A DNA stretch of 8,459 bases from Desulfobacterales bacterium (GCA_020347085.1 CP070769.1:975108-983566), one strand, 5' to 3'; shown: positions 1 to 5,485, numbered from the stretch's first letter. The notes: generated by a model from the letters alone, not told the origin. A program made the numbers and translations.

Positions 1-52
1 ACAGTTTTTTGCCGGTGTGTCTCTCAGTGGAGGTAACATATAAAGCACGCAT
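1..52 (-). CDS. N-terminal fragment of a BioD/phosphotransacetylase-type P-loop NTPase (partial, runs off left edge)
   Basis: Only 17 codons are in the window; they read MRALYVTSTERHTGKKL from an ATG at 50-52. A good Shine-Dalgarno site (AAGGAG on the minus strand, 58-63) sits 5 nt upstream. A beta-strand running into 'VTSTER..GK' is typical of BioD-like ATPase domains, as found at the N-terminus of long phosphotransacetylases and DRTGG-domain proteins. In those families the Walker A motif usually ends GK[T/S]; here it reads GKK, so the usual Thr/Ser is absent. The six-A run could also be a sequencing error. It is the next minus-strand gene after the HsdR-N-like gene (241-795), separated by the inverted-repeat element at 97-241. 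Family assignment is inferred from very few residues; that it is a gene start is well supported by the SD and reading frame. Confidence 0.62.
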   Translation of the reverse strand, partial: MRALYVTSTERHTGKKL

Positions 53-96
53 GATGTCTCCTTTCCTCAACAGTCAACAAAACCGTAACCCCACCA

Positions 97-241
97 GAAC
101 TCATCTCAAAAATGTGGATCAGGGTTCAGGGCAAGGCGCGGGACGGCGAGCAGTCCCGCCGTGGCGGGATAATCATTTTAAGTCCCGATACATCGGGACA
201 ACGCCGCCATGGGGACTTAGGCCCATTTTTGAGATAGGTTC
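97..241. repeat. MITE/REP-like inverted-repeat element, 145 bp
   Basis: Imperfect terminal inverted repeats bound it: GAACTCATCTCAAAAATG at 97-114 and its near reverse complement at 224-241 (16 of 18 match). Inside are several palindromes: TCCCGCC/GGCGGGA (154-160 and 163-169), GTCCCGAT/ATCGGGAC (182-189 and 192-199), GCGGGAC/GTCCCGC (138-144 and 153-159) and TAAGTCCC/GGGACTTA (179-186 and 212-219). Some share bases, so the hairpins are mutually exclusive. No transposase frame fits inside. No clear target-site duplication is visible. It lies between two minus-strand genes, and its right end overlaps the first base of the stop codon (241-243) of the upstream one. It could be a non-autonomous transposable element, a REP-type repeat, or a structured terminator/attenuator. 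Confidence 0.66.
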
Positions 242-795
242 TAATACAGACTACAGGTAAATTCATCACACTCGCGCTGAGCTAAAACCTCAAACGCATA
301 AAGAATCCTTTTTTCCTTTTCCAGTCGTTCTTCAGTCAGCGTCTCGAATTTGACTGTAGGTAAGCTTTGCTGAGCTTCAGCCTTCGAAGGGATGTTTTCA
401 AGCCCTTCAGCTATTACTTTGCCAGATCTGGTGTCGAGCACCTCCGCTCCTTGACCGTTTGTTACCACAGTAATAGGGACTTCATACCCTGCAACAAGCC
501 TGGCTGCAGCTAACGCGGGCCGCTCTCGAGTGACCAAGGAACCAGGTCCAAAGATGACGACCATGAAAGACTTACCTGCTACCTTGATCACAAAGTTCAC
601 CGTGAAAGTGCCCCTTTTCCCAGCTACATCGAGTGTAATCTGTCGCCTCGGTTGTAGGTCATCTTTCGCATACCCCTTCTTTTCGACGAGAAACCGTGCA
701 ATCTTTTGTCTGGCTCTTTCGTCAATGGTATCGACAAGAGTTTCGCCAGTTATGAAGTCGACGGTTTCTCCCAAGATGAGTTCATGCGCGCACAT
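241..795 (-). CDS. HsdR N-terminal-type (HSDR_N) protein, nuclease fold with degenerate active site
   Basis: A 184-aa protein resembling stand-alone versions of the type I restriction enzyme R-subunit N-terminal domain. ERARQKIARFLVEKKGY (26-42) matches the N-terminal helix of that domain. It is followed by a beta-rich core (52-82), the GPGSLVTRERPALAAARL segment (83-100) and PITVVTNGQGAEVLDTRSGK (107-126), a typical HSDR_N layout. In active members an Asp and an [E/D]-x-K line the site; here those positions appear to be Asn67 and a V-V-I stretch (79-81), so catalysis is doubtful. No helicase or methylase partner is nearby, so it is not a restriction system. The start ATG (793-795) has a purine-rich SD (AGGAAAGGAA on the minus strand, 798-807). 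The stop touches the repeat element at 97-241. The family call is fairly secure; the cellular role is unknown. Confidence 0.8.
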   Translation of the reverse strand: MCAHELILGETVDFITGETLVDTIDERARQKIARFLVEKKGYAKDDLQPRRQITLDVAGKRGTFTVNFVIKVAGKSFMVVIFGPGSLVTRERPALAAARLVAGYEVPITVVTNGQGAEVLDTRSGKVIAEGLENIPSKAEAQQSLPTVKFETLTEERLEKEKRILYAFEVLAQRECDEFTCSLY

Positions 796-1430
796 TGTTC
801 CTTTCCTTGCACAGGATCGGGCGTGTGGAAGTGAGGAATTTCAAGGCCGGATAAGATGCCAAATTCCCTTCTAAGCAGCCATTTTGCATTAGAGCGAATA
901 CCTTTCCCGACTAGTATTATTACCATGACTACAGAGAAATACCAAAACAATATTTTGAAGATTCCGGGCAGCTTACTCCAGGTTATGTTCGGTGGTAAGG
1001 AACTTTACGACTTTTGGATTTGCTGGCTAACCCCGCGGCGACTCGACTGCGCTCATCGCAATCAAGACGTGGATAATGCCCCCACCTTTGCGGTTCAAAC
1101 CTTTCCCACAAATCCTGGAGGACAAGGCGTTGCGGATCAATCGTGGGAGGTTTCAGCTTGATTCCTAAAGGACCCTCAGGTATGTTTCTATCACCACCGG
1201 ATTGGACCAAGGGGCGTTTGGGCCGGAGCTTCAACCCGTAGGGTGCATGACCAGCGAGATGACAAAAGTATCTCTCCGTAATGCTCTGCACAAGGGGCAC
1301 GAGAGTCACCCATGGGAGCCCCCGATAGTTTGCATCTGAACATCGGCCGACCGTCAAGTGTGACCGCTTTTTAAGTTCAGGTCATTGATATAGCCTGACA
1401 GGCCCAAGGCTTTGACGACAAAATGAAGCC
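796..1430. other. Gene-poor 635-bp stretch with one doubtful open frame
   Basis: No convincing gene is visible between the HsdR-N-like gene (-) and the prepilin gene (+). The longest frame runs on the minus strand at 983-1357 (124 codons). It starts with TTG, has no clear Shine-Dalgarno, and ends in a basic, low-quality tail. Its middle (about 1080-1330) has a more protein-like composition, and the other minus-strand frames there are closed, so it may be a decayed gene remnant. Apart from the candidate promoter at 916-945 I see no RNA gene, strong repeat or terminator here. Confidence 0.4.
916..945 (-). promoter_or_regulatory. Candidate sigma70 promoter for the HsdR-N-like gene
   Basis: On the minus strand TTGGTA (940-945) is followed after 18 bp by AATAAT (916-921), which matches the -10 consensus at five of six positions. 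The predicted leader before the ATG at 795 would be about 115 nt. It is the best minus-strand match I found upstream of that gene, but single-site matches of this quality occur by chance. Confidence 0.25.
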
Positions 1431-1991
1431 ATGGCAAGGAACTATGATAAGCAAAAGAGAAGCTATGCTTTGGCCACGCTGCTGCTGCGCATAGCCGATG
1501 GACGGAGGGTTGGTTTGGCCCAGGAAGAAGGATTTACCCTGGTCGAGATTCTGATCGTCATTGCCATCGTTGGAATACTCGCCGCGGTTGCCATTCTTGT
1601 CGGGCGACACTATACTGCCAAGGCTCACTACGCGGTCGTTTTGAGCGAGTGTGACAAGGTCTATAAAGCTTTTTCCCTCTTCTACATGGACAATGAGATG
1701 TTCCCGAATGCCACCAGCAACCCGGCATTTCAGTTGGATACGTTCAACCCCTTTCGAAGTCAAGGATACTATAACGGGAATATCACCTCAAGGCTCCGCA
1801 ATGGCCGGGCCGACTCGTACGATTCCCCAGATGATCAGGGCGCGAACCAGGAATTTTGGCTGCAACTCACTTTGGATGCCGATCAAAATGTACGTTTCCT
1901 GGTGGTGCAGTCCGACAATGCTCCTCTTGGCGGGGGACAATGGCTCGCAGGGGTCTACGTATTCCGCAATGGGGTCCTGTCGTCACCCTAG
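1431..1991 (+). CDS. Type IV prepilin/pseudopilin-like protein (N-terminal methylation motif)
   Basis: The protein carries a class III prepilin signal: EEG|FTLVEILIVIAIVGI, with Gly34 before the cleavage site, Phe35 to be N-methylated and Glu39 as the +5 glutamate. A hydrophobic helix follows (about 35-56), then a soluble domain to residue 186. PilD-type peptidase would cleave it for assembly into a pilus or type II secretion pseudopilus. From the ATG at 1431 the leader is 34 aa, long for this class, and that ATG has no good SD. An in-frame TTG at 1515 (codon 29) is preceded by GGAGG (1504-1508) with a 6-nt gap; it gives a 158-aa protein with a standard 6-residue leader, MAQEEG. I think 1515 is the likelier start. 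No other pilus or secretion genes are in the window, so it is an orphan, perhaps a minor pilin. Family is secure; system unknown. Confidence 0.87.
   Translation: MARNYDKQKRSYALATLLLRIADGRRVGLAQEEGFTLVEILIVIAIVGILAAVAILVGRHYTAKAHYAVVLSECDKVYKAFSLFYMDNEMFPNATSNPAFQLDTFNPFRSQGYYNGNITSRLRNGRADSYDSPDDQGANQEFWLQLTLDADQNVRFLVVQSDNAPLGGGQWLAGVYVFRNGVLSSP
1504..1508 (+). promoter_or_regulatory. Shine-Dalgarno supporting internal TTG start of the prepilin gene
   Basis: GGAGG is followed by a 6-nt spacer and an in-frame TTG at 1515. Spacing and sequence are near ideal, while the upstream ATG at 1431 has only a weak purine context. Starting here yields the short prepilin leader expected for GspG/PilE-like proteins. 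Confidence 0.55.
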
Positions 1992-2096
1992 GTGCGGGCC
2001 AGGCCGCCTTGAAAAACGCCGCAAAATGGCCTTTCCTCTCGGCTAAATTTAGTCTGACCCCGAGGTTCCATTCGTATGTGCTTAAGGTGAGGTGCC

Positions 2097-3137
2097 TCAG
2101 ATGAGATGAGCATGGAACTTCTTGGGACTGCCGCCCTGTACCGTGAGAACCTCAGAGCCGCCGGGGCTCTTCACTGAGACGCAGGCTGGCTGGCCATCTT
2201 GAGCCCGGCTGTAAGCTGCGCATAGGCATGCCGCTTCATGCACGACCTCTGTAGGGGCGCCAAAAGGGATCACAGCGGTAGGACCCGGTATGTCCGTCAG
2301 GTGAATCAGAATGTCTTTGTCAGGATACGTGAGTCTTAAGATTTGTGCATTCTCTTCCTTGGTGCGACCTACAATAACTTTGTGATCTTTGGCGAGGCGG
2401 AAATGCCGGCCGAACTTGAGGAGCTCGAAGTCTCTGGCCTGTAATTCTTTCTGGTGTTCGAGCAAATCCTTCACACGCCTGGAAAAGCCCGGGTCCGTCA
2501 GGAGACACCCGCCCCCGGGTGAGGGATAATCGCTGATTCCAAAGGCCTCGGCGAGCTTTATTTGGCGCTTTCGGGAACGACCCGAAAGGTCTAACAGGCG
2601 CTCTCGATCCACCAGGCCACGTTCTTCGGGAATCGTGGCTGGTAGGAGTTTGGCACTCAAGGGGCGAAGAATATGGCCCGCAAAACCAGACCTTTTTTCA
2701 ACATAACGAAGCGACGGTTTGGTCTGCGACATGGGGCGCTGTCCCAGGACCTCGCCGGTAAAAAGAAAATCGAATCCCTCACTTTTCATCATGGAACCGG
2801 CGATTTCAAGCATCAGGGCGTGACAGTCCAAGCACGGATTCATGTTGGTGCCATAGCCGCAGTTGGGATCTTTAAGCATCTCAATGTAGACCTGGGTGAT
2901 GTTTTCCACTCTTAATGGGATTCCAGTCATACGGGCGGCACGCCGGGCTCTGTCTGAGCCGAAAAAGGGCGTTTCGAGATTAACCCAGGCCACCTCGATC
3001 CCTTGTTCTTTAAGGACCAGTGCAGAAAGGACGCTGTCGAGCCCTCCAGAGGTAAGGCCGAGGGCGCGAACCACCCGAGAGGTTGACTGCCGACTCGTTG
3101 ACTGAAATGAACCTTCTTGTTGAGAGGTAGTAACCAT
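2097..3137 (-). CDS. PP-loop tRNA-thiolation-like ATPase with C-terminal DUF814/NFACT-R_2-like domain
   Basis: Residues 24-35 hold the PP-loop ATP-binding motif (ALGLTSGGLDS), which adenylates a tRNA base before sulfur transfer in the MnmA/ThiI superfamily. NPCLDC (100-105) and GGGCLLT (208-214) place Cys102, Cys105 and Cys211 as candidate active-site or metal/sulfur ligands, similar to MnmA's paired cysteines. GEVLGQRPMSQ (128-138) is another ThiI/MnmA-like motif. Residues from about 245 to 346 look like the DUF814 (NFACT-R_2) domain fused to such enzymes. Substrate base is not predictable. The start is uncertain: ATG at 3135-3137 (used here, 346 aa), GTG at 3150-3152 (351 aa) or GTG at 3072-3074; none has a clear SD. 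Residues 1-21 are non-conserved and contain a tandem QSTSRQSTSR. The gene is divergent from nth, with overlapping starts. Confidence 0.83.
   Translation of the reverse strand: MVTTSQQEGSFQSTSRQSTSRVVRALGLTSGGLDSVLSALVLKEQGIEVAWVNLETPFFGSDRARRAARMTGIPLRVENITQVYIEMLKDPNCGYGTNMNPCLDCHALMLEIAGSMMKSEGFDFLFTGEVLGQRPMSQTKPSLRYVEKRSGFAGHILRPLSAKLLPATIPEERGLVDRERLLDLSGRSRKRQIKLAEAFGISDYPSPGGGCLLTDPGFSRRVKDLLEHQKELQARDFELLKFGRHFRLAKDHKVIVGRTKEENAQILRLTYPDKDILIHLTDIPGPTAVIPFGAPTEVVHEAACLCAAYSRAQDGQPACVSVKSPGGSEVLTVQGGSPKKFHAHLI
3073..3105. repeat. 15-bp imperfect tandem duplication at the 5' end of the PP-loop gene
   Basis: On the minus strand, CAGTCAACGAGTCGG is followed directly by CAGTCAACCTCTCGG (12 of 15 identical), giving QSTSRQSTSR in the protein. 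On the plus strand the same bases present TTGACTG twice, 15 bp apart (3083-3089 and 3098-3104), each resembling a -35 element for nth. It may be a slipped-strand duplication or a promoter/operator feature; coordinates are approximate by a base or two. Confidence 0.5.
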
Positions 3138-3780
3138 GGCACACAAGCTCACAAAACAGCGAATTCAAAGAATAGTAAAAATTCTAAGTAGAACCTATCC
3201 GGATGTCAAGACAGCCCTACGTCACAGAAATCCAGTGGAGCTGCTGGTTGCCACAATTTTGTCGGCCCAGTGCACGGATGAGCGTGTCAATCAGGTAACC
3301 ACGACCCTGTTTAAAAAGCTACGAACCGCCAAAGACTTTGCAGAGGTTCCCCTTTCTGCTCTGGAGGAAATGATCCGCCCAACCGGCTTTTATCGCAACA
3401 AGGCAAAGAGTATCAAGGCGTGCTGTGTAGCGCTGGTGCAAAGACACGGTGAAAAGGTTCCAGACAATATGAAGGCTTTGCTTCAACTCACTGGCATCGG
3501 ACGAAAGACGGCCAACGTCATACTCGGGAGCGCTTTTGGCATCCCCGGAATTGTGGTGGATACCCACGTAAAACGCGTGTCTCAGTGCATAGGCCTGACC
3601 ACAGAGAGTGATCCGGTCAAGATCGAATTTGATCTCATGCCTCTGATTCCCAAGAAGGACTGGATCGCCTTCTCGCATCAGATGATCTGGCACGGCAGAG
3701 CCTTATGCAAAGCCCGCAAGCCAAAGTGTCCTGAATGCCCCCTGCTTGCCCTGTGTGATTACGGGCACGAGGCGACTTAA
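3136..3780 (+). CDS. nth: Endonuclease III, 4Fe-4S base-excision repair glycosylase/AP lyase
   Basis: A 214-aa protein of normal length for Nth, which removes oxidised pyrimidines and cleaves the resulting AP site by beta-elimination. The helix-hairpin-helix is at 114-134 (LTGIGRKTANVIL); Lys124 is the Schiff-base lysine and Asp142 in VVDTHV is the catalytic aspartate. Both lie four residues after the E. coli positions Lys120 and Asp138. The iron-sulfur loop is complete at Cys191, Cys198, Cys201 and Cys207 (C-x6-C-x2-C-x5-C). The start ATG has GAGAGG at 3122-3127, 8 nt upstream, inside the divergent PP-loop gene, whose ATG overlaps it in a CCATGG palindrome (3134-3139). Promoter elements must therefore also lie in that gene; TTGACT at 3083 is a weak candidate. 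The assignment is secure. Confidence 0.96.
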   Translation: MAHKLTKQRIQRIVKILSRTYPDVKTALRHRNPVELLVATILSAQCTDERVNQVTTTLFKKLRTAKDFAEVPLSALEEMIRPTGFYRNKAKSIKACCVALVQRHGEKVPDNMKALLQLTGIGRKTANVILGSAFGIPGIVVDTHVKRVSQCIGLTTESDPVKIEFDLMPLIPKKDWIAFSHQMIWHGRALCKARKPKCPECPLLALCDYGHEAT

Positions 3781-3816
3781 GCTCTCGTCAAATGTTCCTC
3801 GGGACCGTTCACCACC

Positions 3817-3839
3817 ATGACACCTCTTTGACAGGTCAT
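3817..3839. terminator. Weak hairpin in the nth/tatD convergent gap
   Basis: ATGACACCT and AGGTCAT can pair across a short loop, with a two-base bulge, 37 bases after the nth stop. No T-run follows on either strand beyond a short TTT, so a Rho-independent role is doubtful. Confidence 0.2.
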
Positions 3840-3870
3840 TCGTTTCACGTGCGGAGGGAGTTTTCAGAAC

Positions 3871-3948
3871 AAGCCGTGACACCGAGGTGGCAGGATGCTT
3901 CAATTAAGCTCGACGGATATCATCACGGCTTTTGAGGAAAATTTCCTC
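3871..3948. repeat. Structured intergenic segment with 9-bp inverted repeat and nested hairpins
   Basis: AAGCCGTGA (3871-3879) and TCACGGCTT (3923-3931) are perfect inverted repeats enclosing two small stems: CACC-GA-GGTG (3880-3889) and GCTT-CAATT-AAGC (3897-3909). A palindrome GAGGAAA-A-TTTCCTC (3934-3948) follows directly. The layout is a branched structure of about 61 nt plus a palindrome. It is not a tRNA: there is no anticodon arm of the right size and no T-loop. It lies between convergent genes, so it may be a terminator region, a repeat relic or a small RNA. Confidence 0.4.
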
Positions 3949-3965
3949 CTCAGTGTCCGACGCCC

Positions 3966-4802
3966 TTAACCGATATGGCCGGGTTCAATATCCCCCAATC
4001 CGAAGCACGCCTTTGCATTTTGCGTGGTCTGCGCTGCGATTTCCTCAACTGAAACGCCCTTGACCCCTGCTACCTCCTTCAGGGTGACCTGGACATGAAC
4101 CGGCCGTGCAGCCAGTTCCTGGTATTGAACAGGGGCATCGGTTTCTAAGAGTAAATTAGAAAGAGGAACTGCCCTGATGGCTGCAGCATGATAGGGGTTG
4201 TACAGAAGAGCGGGCGTGGCAGACATATAATAGCCGTCACCTGCTATCACAGGAATCAAATCGAGCGGTCCGCTGTACCAGTGAAATATCGCCTTTGCCA
4301 ATCCAGCCTCTTTTACCATACGGAAGGCGGTTTCGTGAACGTACCGGCAATGAACGATGACGGGCTTGTCATGTTTCTTGGCAATGGCAAGGAGTTCTCG
4401 GAAAATGGCCTTTTGAACCTTCTTTTTTGTCTTGGCTTTGTAGTCAAGACCTACCTCACCTAGAGCCACACAGTGCTTCAGGTTTGTGTCAATATAGGCA
4501 AACGTCTCTTCATCATGATCAGCGTCAAGACGCCAGGGATGGTATCCAACAGCGGGAAAGACGAATCCTGGGTGCTGACTTGCAATCTCTAAGGTCTTCT
4601 GATTGGAACGAATGTCCTGCCCAACTGCTACAATACCCAGGACAGCCCCCTTCTGCGCTTCTTGGATAGCTGCTTCAGGGTCGGGCAGTTCATCCAGATG
4701 GGCGTGCGTGTCTATGGCCGGGGGTAATTTTTGCATGTAGTATTTTTGATGGTCTCGTAAAAAGTCAAATTCGCTCACTCCATGAGCATTTTTGGGATTC
4801 AT
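3966..4802 (-). CDS. TatD-family metal-dependent hydrolase (DNase-type)
   Basis: A TIM-barrel hydrolase of the TatD family, usually two-metal DNases/exonucleases. Counting from the ATG at 4734-4736, metal ligands are visible: IDTHAHLD with His11 and His13, GEVGLDY with Glu94, PVIVHCR with His129, FHWYSG with His152 and LLETDAP with Asp200. From that ATG the protein is 256 aa, the usual family length, but it has no SD. The ATG at 4800-4802, used here, has GGAG (minus strand, 4809-4812) six bases upstream and adds 22 residues (MNPKNAHGVSEF...). These are encoded entirely by the left half of the repeat element at 4747-4981, so the extension is not part of the fold. The upstream minus-strand gene is 4979-5362, probably in the same transcript. 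Family is secure; substrate and true N-terminus are not. Confidence 0.9.
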   Translation of the reverse strand: MNPKNAHGVSEFDFLRDHQKYYMQKLPPAIDTHAHLDELPDPEAAIQEAQKGAVLGIVAVGQDIRSNQKTLEIASQHPGFVFPAVGYHPWRLDADHDEETFAYIDTNLKHCVALGEVGLDYKAKTKKKVQKAIFRELLAIAKKHDKPVIVHCRYVHETAFRMVKEAGLAKAIFHWYSGPLDLIPVIAGDGYYMSATPALLYNPYHAAAIRAVPLSNLLLETDAPVQYQELAARPVHVQVTLKEVAGVKGVSVEEIAAQTTQNAKACFGLGDIEPGHIG

Positions 4803-4981
4803 TCTTCGCTCCGCTAAATCGCGGCACCGAGTGCCTCTTTTCAAGCCGTCAGGCGCAACCCTTGCGCTAAACTCGGTCTAACGCCCTCAGACAGTACGCG
4901 ATTTTGACGCTACGCTCGTCACGAATCTTCTTCCAAAAATGCTCAATCTCGTTCGCGAAAAGACTTTTTGCGAGTCTGTCA
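4747..4981. repeat. Long inverted-repeat element (MITE-like), 235 bp
   Basis: Outer arms TGATGGTCTCGTAAAAAGTC (4747-4766) and its partner at 4962-4981 match at 16 of 20 bases. After a 16-base gap on each side come perfect 13-bp inner arms, TGAGCATTTTTGG (4783-4795) and CCAAAAATGCTCA (4933-4945). Further in, AATCGCG/CGCGATT (4817-4823 and 4897-4903) continue the symmetry. The centre contains GGCAC-CGA-GTGCC (4823-4835), GCGCAA-CCC-TTGCGC (4853-4867) and CCGAGT/ACTCGG (4827-4832 and 4871-4876). No transposase frame fits. Its right end is the TGA stop of the 4979-5362 gene; its left end is 10 nt from the internal ATG of tatD. It may be a non-autonomous transposon relic or a structured intercistronic RNA. 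Confidence 0.75.
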
Positions 4982-5362
4982 TTCTTCGTAGACATAAATA
5001 TGTTCGATTCCCGGCTTGAGAAAGAAGGTGCTTAATTCCACCTTTTTCTTGTTCGGCGAAAAGCTGATTACAAATTTCTTTTCACAGGCCACCCGTTCCA
5101 GACTCTTTATGTTGGATAGCTCAACTGTTGGGTTGCTGCAAAAAGCGACTTCTACGGCGTGATCCTCCTTGACACCCACCATGTCGACCGGACCTTCTGG
5201 ATAGCGGGGATTGCGAAAGGCGGGCACGGGTTGAAGGCCTTTTTCCTTCAGCCATTCGTACAGCACGCAGCGGATGGTCTCTTTGACGACAGCATCTCTA
5301 AGGTATCCTTTTGGAATCGACCTAACCGAAGCCAGTATTCTCTTTTTTATCTCCTGTTTCAT
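4979..5362 (-). CDS. Uncharacterised 127-aa protein, possible PD-(D/E)XK-like fold
   Basis: I do not recognise this protein by name. It has an N-terminal helical half (1-42, rich in Lys/Glu) and then a beta-rich half. P58-V59-D60-MVG followed by AVEVAF (E71-V72-A73) resembles the PD...(D/E)xK core of nuclease-fold proteins, with Ala in place of the catalytic Lys. KKFVISFS (95-102) and HIYVYEE (121-127) would be the following strands. No signal peptide or membrane segment is seen. The ATG (5360-5362) is preceded by AGGTG four bases upstream on the minus strand, a modest SD. A stronger AAGGAGG lies about 18 nt from the ATG, too far to serve it. The gene is divergent from mutS2 and upstream of tatD. 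Its TGA stop coincides with the end of the repeat element. Real gene likely; function unknown and fold tentative. Confidence 0.7.
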   Translation of the reverse strand: MKQEIKKRILASVRSIPKGYLRDAVVKETIRCVLYEWLKEKGLQPVPAFRNPRYPEGPVDMVGVKEDHAVEVAFCSNPTVELSNIKSLERVACEKKFVISFSPNKKKVELSTFFLKPGIEHIYVYEE

Positions 5363-5436
5363 CGCGCACCTAAAGAAGATCCTCCTTGACGGGTTTTTGA
5401 AGATCAGCTACTCATCTGTCGGAATAACACATGTTC

Positions 5437-5466
5437 ATCATTACCTAAGACATTATGTGCGGTCAA
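5437..5466 (-). promoter_or_regulatory. Candidate sigma70 promoter for the 127-aa protein and tatD
   Basis: On the minus strand TTGACC (5461-5466, five of six -35 matches) is followed after 18 bp by AATGAT (5437-5442, four of six -10 matches). It lies in the 123-bp divergent gap with mutS2 and would give a leader of about 65-70 nt. I found no equally good plus-strand promoter for mutS2 in this gap. Confidence 0.35.
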
Positions 5467-5485
5467 CCTGTAATTAGGTATAGGC

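Noticed and set aside
97..241. CRISPR array or tRNA within the palindromic region
   Set aside because: No regularly spaced direct repeats with unique spacers, and no cloverleaf; the symmetry is inverted, not direct.
241..795. Type I restriction-modification system
   Set aside because: Only the N-terminal-type domain is present; no helicase, HsdM or HsdS genes are in the window and the catalytic residues look lost.
750..950. Minus-strand frame with a hydrophobic stretch (ILFWYFSVVMVIILVGKGI), possible small membrane protein upstream of the HsdR-N-like gene
   Set aside because: TTG start, no Shine-Dalgarno, overlaps the start of a well-supported gene, and its C-terminal half is out-of-frame reading of that gene.
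1992..2096. Bidirectional terminator between the prepilin and PP-loop genes
   Set aside because: The only clean palindrome, TGAGG-TG-CCTCA at 2088-2099, has a two-base loop and no T-run.
3703..3903. 66-codon minus-strand frame in the nth/tatD gap
   Set aside because: Overlaps the end of nth, low-complexity Ser/Arg-rich composition, no SD; the DNA is better described as structured intergenic sequence.
4803..4844. TatD start at the upstream ATG 4842-4844 (292 aa)
   Set aside because: The extra residues come wholly from inside the repeat element, and the ATG at 4800-4802 has the better SD.
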